Assembly (NCBI GenBank): GCA_011087955.1
Contig: JAALKR010000019.1
Location: forward strand, 1 to 40,711
DNA length: 40,711 nucleotides
Direction: 5' to 3'
Source of the DNA: Oligoflexia bacterium
GTDB lineage: Bacteria > Bdellovibrionota > UBA1018 > CAIPTA01 > JAALKR01
The notes beneath the pieces are model-generated. The model was given only the letters and a program-made list of their open reading frames with translations, had not been told where the DNA came from and did no database searches. Shown piece by piece: positions 1-8,662 of this stretch (the first letter of the stretch is position 1; each line of letters begins with the position of its first letter). Position numbers and translations under genes: made by a program.

Positions 1-228
1 TCGCATCAACTCCTTCTTCGAGTAGTCGCAGCGCAGTATCCTGACGGCCTGCCTCTAGCCCTGCCTCCAGGCCTTCCTCACGGCCTTTCTTAATGCCTGC
101 CTCTAAGCCTGTCTTGTGACCTGCCTCTCGCTCCTTATCCAAAGAATATTGTAATGCTGGCATAATTCTGTACTCCTCTTCTACAACCTCTTTTTCAATT
201 CTAACAATCCGAGCTGTAACTTTTGGGT
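1..228 (-). pseudogene. C-terminal part of Rpn/YhgA-type (PD-(D/E)XK transposase-like) protein; enters from outside the window, 5' end lost at the BspA junction
   Basis: Minus-strand translation ...NPSDPKVTARIVRIEKEVVEEEYRIMPALQYSLDKEREAGHKTGLEAGIKKGREEGLEAGLEAGRQDTALRLLEEGVDA; the (E)GxEAGxxxG tail followed by ALRLLEEG is typical of Rpn-family C-termini. Upstream (>~228) sequence belongs to the plus-strand BspA fragment. Confidence 0.5.
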
Positions 229-729
229 CTGATGGGTTGGAAAAATTTAGAAGCTGCATTTTATGGTTGTTCTAACCTAACCACCTTTAAAGGCGGAGAT
301 GTTTCTCAAGTCACAGACATGAGGCATATGTTTTCTGGTGCTAGCTCGCTAGAGCAGCTCGATACGAGTAATTGGGATGTCAGCTCCGTAGAGAATATGG
401 CCCTTATGTTTATTTTTGCTAGCAAGCTAGAGCAGCTCGATCTGAGTAATTGGGACTTCGGCAGCGTAGCTAGTATGAGGAATATGTTTGTGGACGCTAG
501 TGGACTAACCACGGAGAGCTACTCAGATATGCTCATGCGAATTGTTGATACTTCTATTAAAGATTCTATCCCTCTCGGCGGGGGGCTAGCCAAGTATAAC
601 GACTGCGGCGCCAAAGCGAGGGCCATACTTATTACAGCCCCTAGAAACTGGGATATCACCGACGGAGGGGCGCAGGACGGCGGAGTCGATATAGATAGAT
701 GCACCAAGTGGAGTCCTAGTCCTCCTTGA
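223..729 (+). pseudogene. BspA-like (DUF285) leucine-rich-repeat surface protein, N-terminally truncated fragment
   Basis: Repeats DVSQVTDMRHMFSGASSLEQLDTSNWDVSSVENMALMF...LDLSNWDFGSVASMRNMF and C-terminal APRNWDITDGG; no signal peptide or N-terminal domain present. Confidence 0.7.
340..495 (+). repeat. two 78-bp (26-aa) BspA repeat units
   Basis: gctagctcgctagagcagctcgat at 340 and gctagcaagctagagcagctcgat at 418, period 78 bp. Confidence 0.6.
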
Positions 730-906
730 TGAGGTGGGTTTGTTGGCATAGCTGAAGAGCGGTTCCGTTTATGTCGGCGATTTATAGGCCAAGCCACCCC
801 AGGTAAAGCCAGCACCAAAAGCCAAGAATAGTAACGTAGCCTTGGGTGGAACAAGCCCCATCTCCTTTGCCTCGTCTAGAGCTAAGGGGATTGAGGCTAC
901 CGTGGT
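637..906. repeat. left arm of an inverted repeat (partner 40531-40711)
   Basis: Reverse complement shares long near-identical blocks with 40531-40711, e.g. CTTTAGCTCTAGACGAGGCAAAGGAGA, GGGGCTTGTTCCACCCAAGGCTACGTTACTA, AGCTATGCCAACAAACCCACCTCA, GACTCC, CTCCGCCGTCCTGCGCCCCTCCGTC. Confidence 0.9.
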
Positions 907-1130
907 ATTGCCATACTTTCAATATTATTAAAAATTTTATTGTCAGGAATCTCTAACTGCTTTTGCACCATCTGGTTTATGCGCAAGTTAGCTTGGTGAG
1001 GAATGACTAAATCAATATCGTCGACTGTTAGTCTCGCCATCTCCATAATTTTTTGCAGCTTCCGGCATTCGTCGTATTGCGTGCTTAAAAATTGCCTTTC
1101 CCTCGTTATTTCGACCGTAAAGCTCGAACG
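769..1130 (-). pseudogene. fabH: 3-oxoacyl-ACP synthase III (FabH) C-terminal remnant with frameshifts
   Basis: Minus-strand pieces: YGRNNEGKAIFKHAIRRMPEAAK / [45 protein letters not shown] / [48 protein letters not shown], in different frames (breaks near 1050 and 918). Confidence 0.8.
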
Positions 1131-1304
1131 CTAAAAATCCAAAAGGGCACTGAGGCGAAACGAAAATTTTTGGATGATAGTTTTTCGGAACTTGATTTTA
1201 TTTATTCGGCTAAAACCACGAAAGTGAAGGAAAAGAAATTTCTGGAGCTTTTGGTTTTTACGGTTTGTGAGGGCACTAAAAAATGGCAGACGCAAATCAA
1301 ATAG
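1092..1304 (+). pseudogene. uncharacterised lysine-rich ORF, probably a decayed gene fragment
   Basis: Open frame, but no start context or recognisable domain; a second short open piece (VLGIDQKICEFNKAWENPVPVDYALPKTEILVTGTGKVFYTFSHHVEN*) follows and ends at 1498. Confidence 0.25.
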
Positions 1305-1498
1305 GTTGTCTTTGAGGGAGCGGACGACACTTTTCAAAAAAGAGTACACAAGTTTTAGGGATTGATCAAAAAATTTGTGAGTTTAATAAGGCCTGGGAAA
1401 ATCCAGTTCCGGTCGATTATGCGTTGCCTAAAACTGAAATTTTGGTGACAGGTACAGGCAAGGTATTTTATACCTTTAGCCACCATGTGGAGAACTAA

Positions 1499-2194
1499 AT
1501 GATGAGCCCAGTGCGTAGACATATAATCACCCTAGCAATACTCCTCCCGATTATTTTCATCATACGGGCATCGATAGTTGAGCCCTACCGCATTCCATCG
1601 GGTTCGATGATACCGACGCTGCTGATTGGGGACCATATATTCGTCAATAAAATGTCCTACGGATTGCGCGTGCCATTTACAGATATTTTTTTGACGGGGC
1701 AGAGTGTGCCTGACCGTGGAGATGTTCTCGTATTTCGATATCCGAAAGATGAGTCGATTAACTATATCAAGCGAGTTGTTGCGCTGCCTGGAGAGACAGT
1801 TGAGGTCCGCAATCGGGTCGTTTTAGTGGACGGAAAAGAGATCAGCCACATCCTTGTGGACGAGCCCGTTCATACGGAATCGATGGTAGCCCCAAAAGAT
1901 CTGCGGAATATTAAGCCGTATAAAATCAAGATAGGCGAATACGATGCGGTTGTTTTGCATGATATTTATCAGGAATGGACAAGGAATTGGGGACCGAGAA
2001 AAGTTCCTGAAGGGCATGTGTTTGTCATGGGGGACAATCGAGATCGTAGTTCCGATTCGCGAATGTGGGGGCCAGTGCCTTTGCAGAACATAAAAGGCAG
2101 GGCCATGTTTATTTGGCTCAATATAATGTTAGGGCTCTCAGATGAGGAGCAATTTCAATTTCGTGCAAGTCGAATCTTCGAGTCTGTACACTAA
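1499..2194 (+). CDS. lepB: signal peptidase I
   Basis: EPYRIPSGSMIPTL (catalytic Ser), INYIKRVVALPGE (catalytic Lys), VFVMGDNRDRSSDSRMWGPVP. Confidence 0.95.
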   Translation: MMSPVRRHIITLAILLPIIFIIRASIVEPYRIPSGSMIPTLLIGDHIFVNKMSYGLRVPFTDIFLTGQSVPDRGDVLVFRYPKDESINYIKRVVALPGETVEVRNRVVLVDGKEISHILVDEPVHTESMVAPKDLRNIKPYKIKIGEYDAVVLHDIYQEWTRNWGPRKVPEGHVFVMGDNRDRSSDSRMWGPVPLQNIKGRAMFIWLNIMLGLSDEEQFQFRASRIFESVH

Positions 2195-2212
2195 GGTCAG
2201 TAAAGATGCAGC

Positions 2213-3121
2213 CTATTCCACCGTGATCATCTTCATCAGTTCGTCATAGCGAGTCGCGATGTCATTTTCCGTTACTTCTTTGAGTCGATTAATGCTGAAG
2301 TCCTGCACGGTATAGCTTGACATTACCGTTCCATAGAGCAAGGCTTTTTTCATCGTTGGGAAGTCAAGACCGGCATTATTTTTCGCCATATATCCTATAA
2401 CGCCACCAGCAAATGTATCACCTGCACCCGTTGGGTCGACTAGCTTTCTCAATGGTAGTGCCGGAGTTGCAAAGAAATTACCCTCCATCATAATGAAAGA
2501 GCCGTATTCGCCTTGCTTAATCACTAGGGCTTTTGGACCCATTTGGGCGATCTTTTCGATAGCAGCGATTAAGTTCTTGTCGTCACCAAGTAGGCGTGCT
2601 TCCCCATCATTAATAATCAGAATATCAATTTTAGGAAGTGCCTGAAGTAACTTCTCTCGCGCTCCTGTGATCCAAAAGTTCATCGAGTCCAGAGCAATGA
2701 TTTTTGGACTGCGAATTTGCTCTAGGACATGTATTTGCAGTTCTGGATCAATATTTCCTAGGAACAAGTATTCTGCGCCTAAGTAAGACTCGGGGAGCTT
2801 TGGGTCAAAATGCTCAAATACATTTAATTCTGTATTGTGGGTAATGGCTTGATTCATGTCATCTTTGTATTCACCCTGCCAGTGGAAAGTTTTGCCTTCG
2901 GCCCACTGCACGCCACTAGTGTCAATACCGCGAGATTTTAAATACTCAATATGGTCCTTCGGAAAATCTTGTCCAACCACGCCGACGACTTTGGTTGGGG
3001 CGAAGTTTGAGGCTGAAATAGAAAAGTAATTCGCAGACCCTCCTAAGGCCTGGTCTACCTTGCCTGCAGGAGTTTGGATGGAATCAAATGCTAGTGAGCC
3101 AACGGTGACGATAGCGCCCAT
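2213..3121 (-). CDS. PfkB-family sugar/nucleoside kinase
   Basis: GGSANYFSISAS near the N-terminus and DPTGAGDTFAGG signature. Confidence 0.9.
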   Translation of the reverse strand: MGAIVTVGSLAFDSIQTPAGKVDQALGGSANYFSISASNFAPTKVVGVVGQDFPKDHIEYLKSRGIDTSGVQWAEGKTFHWQGEYKDDMNQAITHNTELNVFEHFDPKLPESYLGAEYLFLGNIDPELQIHVLEQIRSPKIIALDSMNFWITGAREKLLQALPKIDILIINDGEARLLGDDKNLIAAIEKIAQMGPKALVIKQGEYGSFIMMEGNFFATPALPLRKLVDPTGAGDTFAGGVIGYMAKNNAGLDFPTMKKALLYGTVMSSYTVQDFSINRLKEVTENDIATRYDELMKMITVE

Positions 3122-3265
3122 AAAAATAGTTTCCTTCTATGTTACTACATTGCTCTTTCATTAGTAGCGTCGTTAGGGAAAGGTGTCAAACGTAGGCGTT
3201 CTGCATTAGGTTGTGGAATTGATCTTTACTCTCGGCCAAGACTAAGCGATAGTAAGTGCCAGGAT

Positions 3266-4750
3266 ATGTGCGGCATTATCGGCATCACGGGCGTAGAACA
3301 AGCGGCCAAAGAAGTATTCGTCGGGCTTTTTACTCTACAGCACCGAGGACAGGATGCGGCTGGGATTCTATCTTATGATGACGGGTCTGAAAATCCAGAA
3401 CAGTTAGGTTTTCATATTTGGAAAGACACTGGTCTCGTCGACAACGTATTTAACGAGCATATTATTGAGCGTTTATCGGGGACGGTTGCAATTGGCCATA
3501 CTCGCTATTCCACTGTCGGGTCGAGTGAAGATAAAAGTGATGTGCAGCCTTTCGCGCTGAACTACCCTTACGGCATAGGAATCGCTTTTAATGGTAATAT
3601 TGTTAACTATGGAGAAATCTCTGAAAAGCTACGAAAAGAGCACCGAAGGCATTTTCTGAGCACTAGTGACCTGGAAGTGATCCAAAACCTTTTCGCGGAC
3701 CGCTTGGCACAGGTAACAAATGGCAATGATGTGACGATGGATCACCTTTCGCAGGCTGTGCAAGCGGTCTATGATGAAGCAATTGGTGGCTATTCGGTAG
3801 TTACTTTAATTGCAGACCACGGGCTCGTTGCCTTCCGTGATCCGAAAGGCATTCGGCCGATGATCTTGGGGCGTAAACAACTCGCAAACGGAAAATATTC
3901 TTATTGTGTGGCTTCTGAGGCGATTGTCTTTTCATTCCTTGGCTATGAAGCAATGAGAGATGTGGAGGCGGGTGAACTAATTTTTATTGATCGAGACGGC
4001 AATCTCCACAGTCGTGTTCTTGAACAGACAAATCAACGAGCTCATTGCATGTTCGAGTGGGTCTATTTTTCCGGGGTAGAGTCCATTTTAGAGGGGTTGC
4101 CTGTGTATGAGGCACGACTTAAACTCGGTAAGGGCTTAGCGAAGATGATTCAAAAAGCGATAGATAGCAACGAGATGAGGCCTGATATTGTGGTGCCAGT
4201 GCCAGAGACTGCTCGAATTGCCTCTATTGCGCTCGCGGAGGAAATAAATGTTCCATACCGCGAAGTTTTGATTAAGAACCGCTACATCCATCGTAGTTTT
4301 ATCCTCGGCACGCAAAATAAACGGGCTAAGGCCGTGGATTTGAAATTAAATCCGGTGCGCACGGAAATTAAAGGTAAAAATGTTCTCCTCGTCGATGATA
4401 GTATTGTCCGAGGAACGACCTCTTCACGATTAATTAATTTAGTTCGCAGTGCAGGTGCGAAGGAAGTCTATTTCGCTTCTACCTGCTCACCGATTCGTCA
4501 GCCTTGCTATTACGGAATTGATTTCCCGAATGAGAAAGAGCTACTAGCAACGGGACGGTCGGAGGCGGAAATTGCTGAAAAGCTCAATGCCGATAAGGTG
4601 GTCTATTTGGAGCAGAGTTCCTTGCGTAAAGCGATTGGCCACAATGAGCTGTGTATGGCTTGCTTAGATGGGAAGTACCCGACGGATGTGAGTTCGGGGA
4701 AAAAATTTTCACAACAGCGTCAGCGTCAACGTTCACGCGTCTGGCCCTAG
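3266..4750 (+). CDS. purF: amidophosphoribosyltransferase
   Basis: MCGIIGI Cys nucleophile, LQHRGQDAAG, VLLVDDSIVRGTTSSRL PRPP motif; Cys positions (AHCMFEW, QPCYYGIDFP, CMACLDG) consistent with the [4Fe-4S] type. Confidence 0.97.
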   Translation: MCGIIGITGVEQAAKEVFVGLFTLQHRGQDAAGILSYDDGSENPEQLGFHIWKDTGLVDNVFNEHIIERLSGTVAIGHTRYSTVGSSEDKSDVQPFALNYPYGIGIAFNGNIVNYGEISEKLRKEHRRHFLSTSDLEVIQNLFADRLAQVTNGNDVTMDHLSQAVQAVYDEAIGGYSVVTLIADHGLVAFRDPKGIRPMILGRKQLANGKYSYCVASEAIVFSFLGYEAMRDVEAGELIFIDRDGNLHSRVLEQTNQRAHCMFEWVYFSGVESILEGLPVYEARLKLGKGLAKMIQKAIDSNEMRPDIVVPVPETARIASIALAEEINVPYREVLIKNRYIHRSFILGTQNKRAKAVDLKLNPVRTEIKGKNVLLVDDSIVRGTTSSRLINLVRSAGAKEVYFASTCSPIRQPCYYGIDFPNEKELLATGRSEAEIAEKLNADKVVYLEQSSLRKAIGHNELCMACLDGKYPTDVSSGKKFSQQRQRQRSRVWP

Positions 4751-4791
4751 TAGATGTCCCGTTGTTTGCGTAAAAGAAGGGATATAACCAT

Positions 4792-5610
4792 ATGGATGTA
4801 TTAGTTCTGTTTGGTTCCAAATCAGACGCTTATATCTATGAGCCCCTAAAATCAGCTTTGATTGCAGAGGGGTATAACGTTAATTTTCGTATATTTTCCG
4901 TACACCGTAGGCCAGATGCTTTAAGCCAGGAGTTAGAGCAGGTAAGTGAGAATATTGTTGTGGCGGGTGCAGGCTTGGCGGCTCATTTGCCTGGGGTGGT
5001 GGCCTCAAAGGTTTTGATGCCAGTAATTGGTATTCCCTTCACTTCAGCCCTTGGCGGAATGGATGCTTTGCTGGCGATGATCCAAATGCCATTTGGTATT
5101 CCTGTTTTGTGTACGGCGCCGGATAATTTTAAGGCAGCAATTGGGTTTTTGGACAATGTGAATAAACTGAGCCTGTGCTACAGCGGTGCTCCGTTGTATG
5201 TAGTGATCGAGCGGAATAAGGAGTCTCTCCCATATGTCACGCATATTTTGAAGCGTCTAGAGCAATTGGCACAGAAAGCAGAAGCGGAGTGGAAGCTAGT
5301 CTATGAACCAGTTGTTGGGGCAGTAAATATTTGCCTCAACCCGGTGGATCTACGAGATGCGGCTGCACCACCTCCGTTTGTGGCTCCAATGGAACCTTCG
5401 ATTTTAATCCATGTACCATTAGTAGAAGAGAATGCTTATTGTGATCCTCAAACAGGCTTAGCCTTATTGCAGAAATTACGGCACGGCGGGGTTTGGGTCG
5501 GATTGAATAATGTCGGCAATGGATTTCTGGCGGCCTTACAGATGGCAAACCAGAACGGGCGTTTCTCGCCAGTGCTGACGAATGTGAAGAAGGGCTATAT
5601 TCATGGCTAA
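4792..5610 (+). CDS. purE: PurE-like 5-(carboxyamino)imidazole ribonucleotide mutase with atypical C-terminal half
   Basis: FGSKSDAYIYEPLKSAL, FSVHRRP, GAGLAAHLPGVVASKVLMPVIGIPF...GGMDALLAMIQMPFGIPV; located between purF and purC; 272 aa. Confidence 0.85.
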   Translation: MDVLVLFGSKSDAYIYEPLKSALIAEGYNVNFRIFSVHRRPDALSQELEQVSENIVVAGAGLAAHLPGVVASKVLMPVIGIPFTSALGGMDALLAMIQMPFGIPVLCTAPDNFKAAIGFLDNVNKLSLCYSGAPLYVVIERNKESLPYVTHILKRLEQLAQKAEAEWKLVYEPVVGAVNICLNPVDLRDAAAPPPFVAPMEPSILIHVPLVEENAYCDPQTGLALLQKLRHGGVWVGLNNVGNGFLAALQMANQNGRFSPVLTNVKKGYIHG

Positions 5611-6712
5611 CTCAGAAAAGCCTGGCTCTGATTGGCCTGACTTAGCCTATAGTGGATCGGTGAAAGATATTTATGGCCCAGACCAAGAGGGTTATCTCTA
5701 TTTTCGTTTTTCTGACCGCTACTCCATTTTTGATTGGGGGGAAATGCCGGATCAGCTTCCGGATAAGGGAAACGCGCTGGCCGTAATGGGGGACCTATTC
5801 TTCCGAGTCTTGAAAGAGCAGGGGATTCATTCCCATTGTGAAGGACTCTTAAGTGACGATCGTAAGCGCCTAATGCCTGGATCGGTCACGAAAAATCTCA
5901 TGGTGCGAGCTGTTCCGGTAACGAGGCCAGAAGAGCAGTCTGTTAAGGGAAAACTAAGTTATGACTATAGCTTCTATGAGAGTCGGCCGGAGGATGGCTT
6001 GGTGCCCTTAGAAGTAATTTTTCGATTTGGCGTGCCTCAAGGATCATCTTTATTGAAGCGACTCTCAGAGAGTTCGAGTTATGCTGCAACGGCGGACCTA
6101 AAAGCTGGCGATTGGTTACCAGAGCCGATTGTCGAGTTCTCCACTAAATTAGAGCCTTCGGACCGAATCCTTTCTGCGTCAGAAGCGATGGCGATGGCTG
6201 GGTTGAATGAGGTGGAGTTTGAAAGTTTGAAGACGCAAGCCCTAGATGGGGCAAAAGTACTGGCGCTGATCTTTCGTGAGATGAATTTGGAACTATGGGA
6301 TGGCAAACTCGAGTTTGCTTTCCAGGCAGGACGAACAAAAGAAGCTCGCGACTTTCTCCTTGTGGATTCTATCGGTCCCGATGAACTGCGATTGCTCAAC
6401 AACGGAATCCAGATATCGAAGGAATATCTACGGCAAGTCTATACAGGATCGCCTTGGGAACTAGCCCTACGCGAAGCAAAGAAACTAGCGGCAGAAAGGG
6501 GTGTAGCCGATTGGAAACAGATTTGTCAAGAGGAGTTGGGGCAAAGCCCAGAACCACTACCAAAGGAAGTTGTCGATGCCATGGCAGATATGTATCGGGC
6601 GATGGCCAATGAATTAGCCATTGTTGCGGACTCGGAACGGCCCTTTCCTAATACACAGAGTCTTGAATTCATGATAAAGGCACTCAAGCAACTAAAGGAG
6701 TCCAACCCATGA
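5603..6712 (+). CDS. purC: phosphoribosylaminoimidazole-succinocarboxamide synthase
   Basis: YSGSVKDIYG...YLYFRFSDRYSIFDWGEMPDQLPDKG; overlaps purE 3' end; purine operon context. Confidence 0.9.
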   Translation: MANSEKPGSDWPDLAYSGSVKDIYGPDQEGYLYFRFSDRYSIFDWGEMPDQLPDKGNALAVMGDLFFRVLKEQGIHSHCEGLLSDDRKRLMPGSVTKNLMVRAVPVTRPEEQSVKGKLSYDYSFYESRPEDGLVPLEVIFRFGVPQGSSLLKRLSESSSYAATADLKAGDWLPEPIVEFSTKLEPSDRILSASEAMAMAGLNEVEFESLKTQALDGAKVLALIFREMNLELWDGKLEFAFQAGRTKEARDFLLVDSIGPDELRLLNNGIQISKEYLRQVYTGSPWELALREAKKLAAERGVADWKQICQEELGQSPEPLPKEVVDAMADMYRAMANELAIVADSERPFPNTQSLEFMIKALKQLKESNP

Positions 6713-8049
6713 AAGTTCTAGTTGTCGGAAGTGGTGGCCGTGAACATGCTCTTGCTTGGAAACTCAGCCAATCGCTAAAAATTACTGAGTTAATTCTGGC
6801 CCCTGGAAACGATGGTGCGGCCTTGGAGCCGAATATTCGCCGCGAGAAGGTCTCCCTTGGCAATGACTACGCAGATCTATTGGAGTTTGCTAAAGCGGAA
6901 AAAGTTGATTTTGCCGTAATTGGACCGGACCAGGCCTTAGCGGATGGGCTTGTCGATAAATTTGCTGCGATTGATATTCCTAGCTTTGGCCCCTCTGCAG
7001 CCGCTGCCAGAATCGAAAGTTCAAAAGCCTTCTCCAAGTCCTTAATGGAGAAAGCAAATATCCCAACGGCTCGCTTTGTGGTTTTTGAAGATGTGAAAAA
7101 AGCGCGGGATTTCGTGGAAAATTGTGAGTGGTCGGATGGTATTGTGATCAAGGCCGATGGGCTTGCTCTGGGCAAGGGGGTTATCGTAGCTGAATCGAAA
7201 GCAGAAGCGCTAAAGGCGGTCGATAAATTTATGTTGGATGGCTCTATGGGCGATGCGGGCAAAAAAATTGTTGTTGAAGAGCGATTGCTCGGCCGTGAAG
7301 TGTCCGCTTTTTATATTTGCGATGGAGATTCTGGACGATTGCTTAGCCTCGCTTGCGACTATAAACAGATCTATGACGGGGGCAAGGGGCCAAACACCGG
7401 TGGAATGGGTGCTTTTGCACCGACAGGTTGGTTGCCAGAAGATTATGACTCGACTTTGCAGTCCAGAGTAGTTACTCCACTCTTACAAGCAATGGATGCG
7501 GAAGGTTGTCCTTTCAAGGGGGTTCTCTTTGTCGGAATTATGCACACCGGATCCGGACCGAAAATTTTGGAGTTCAATGCACGTTTTGGTGATCCCGAGA
7601 CGCAAGCGATTATGCCGCTTATGGATTCCGATTTATTTCCAATTTTGTACGCATCTATGGAGGGTAGTTTAGCAAAATTGCCTCCGACAGCTATTCGTTT
7701 AAAACCGGGGGCAGCGGTTCATGTAGTGATGGCAGCGCATGGATATCCTGGGACTCAGGAGGGTGTTAGTGTTCGTAAGGAGGATGCGATCACAATCGAA
7801 GCTTCCCTTCTACCAAGCTCCGAATCGAGCTCTCAAGAGAAATTATTTCAAGAAAAGCTATTTCAAGAAAAACTATTTTTTGCTGGTGTTCAGTCTACAG
7901 AGGAAGGCGAATTAGAAACGAGCGGCGGTCGTGTATTAGGTTTGACAGTCCTTGCGGCAGATTTGGAAAGTGCGCGTAGTGGAGTGTACTCGAAAATTCG
8001 TGAAATTCATTTTGCAGGCGCGCAAATACGCACAGATATTGGGTTGTAA
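6709..8049 (+). CDS. purD: phosphoribosylamine-glycine ligase
   Basis: MKVLVVGSGGREHALAWKL, GPNTGGMGAFAPT, LEFNARFGDPETQ; ATGA overlap with purC. Confidence 0.96.
   Translation: MKVLVVGSGGREHALAWKLSQSLKITELILAPGNDGAALEPNIRREKVSLGNDYADLLEFAKAEKVDFAVIGPDQALADGLVDKFAAIDIPSFGPSAAAARIESSKAFSKSLMEKANIPTARFVVFEDVKKARDFVENCEWSDGIVIKADGLALGKGVIVAESKAEALKAVDKFMLDGSMGDAGKKIVVEERLLGREVSAFYICDGDSGRLLSLACDYKQIYDGGKGPNTGGMGAFAPTGWLPEDYDSTLQSRVVTPLLQAMDAEGCPFKGVLFVGIMHTGSGPKILEFNARFGDPETQAIMPLMDSDLFPILYASMEGSLAKLPPTAIRLKPGAAVHVVMAAHGYPGTQEGVSVRKEDAITIEASLLPSSESSSQEKLFQEKLFQEKLFFAGVQSTEEGELETSGGRVLGLTVLAADLESARSGVYSKIREIHFAGAQIRTDIGL
7834..7878 (+). repeat. 3 x 15-bp in-frame tandem repeat inside purD
   Basis: caagagaaattattt / caagaaaagctattt / caagaaaaactattt, encoding QEKLF x3. 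Confidence 0.9.
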
Positions 8050-8050
8050 T

Positions 8051-8662
8051 TTGTCAACAAAGGTAGCAATTTTAGCATCTGGCACTGGGACTAATGCAGA
8101 AGCGGTTCTTGAGTATGCAGAGGCTCATCCAGAGTTTTATCAGGTTGTTGGAGTGATTTCAAATAAGAGAGATGCTGCGGTTTTAGCCAAAGCGGAAAAA
8201 TATTCCATGCCAGCTATACATATTCCCCACCGTGACCAGAGTGAACAGATTCAGCAACTAGAGGCCTGGAGTGCACAATGGGCTTGCTTGGCAGGCTATA
8301 TGAGAATCGTTACTTCAGATTTTTTACGTTTCTTTTTTGATGAGGAGCGTGGCTATGCAAGAGTGATAAATATTCACCCTTCACTTTTACCTAGGTTTCC
8401 TGGCTTGGACGCTTACGGACAGGCATTTGCCTCTGGTGAATCGGAGTCTGGAATCACAGTGCATTTAGTGGATGAAAAAATGGATCATGGCCCGATTCTA
8501 TTACAAAAATCTTTTCCTCGAAATGAGGATGATGATTTAGAGGCTTTTATGGCGCGTGGACGCGCGATTGAAAATTCTTTGTATGTGGAAGCCTTGGTTG
8601 GCTTATTAAAGGGTGAAATTCAACCTCGAGCGCAAGGAAAAACGGTTGCAAGGAAAAACTGA
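8051..8662 (+). CDS. purN: phosphoribosylglycinamide formyltransferase
   Basis: VAILASGTGTNAEAVLEYA, VINIHPSLLPRFPGLDAYGQAFASGESESGITVHLVDEKMDHGPIL; TTG start at 8051, just after purD stop, fits the domain start better than the tracked upstream ATG. Confidence 0.92.
   Translation: MSTKVAILASGTGTNAEAVLEYAEAHPEFYQVVGVISNKRDAAVLAKAEKYSMPAIHIPHRDQSEQIQQLEAWSAQWACLAGYMRIVTSDFLRFFFDEERGYARVINIHPSLLPRFPGLDAYGQAFASGESESGITVHLVDEKMDHGPILLQKSFPRNEDDDLEAFMARGRAIENSLYVEALVGLLKGEIQPRAQGKTVARKN

Noticed and set aside
1-163. Possible tandem repeat or CRISPR-like periodicity (cctgcctctagccctgcctccaggcc...)
   Set aside because: Explained by the coding repeat EAGxxxG of an Rpn-type protein tail on the minus strand; no spacers.
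6079-7262. Minus-strand ORFs of 64-131 aa inside purC/purD
   Set aside because: Ser/Ala-rich antisense frames opposite conserved enzymes; codon-bias artefacts.
7952-8050. Upstream ATG of the tracked purN ORF
   Set aside because: Would overlap purD by about 100 nt; homology to PurN begins at STKVAILASGTGTN, consistent with TTG at 8051.
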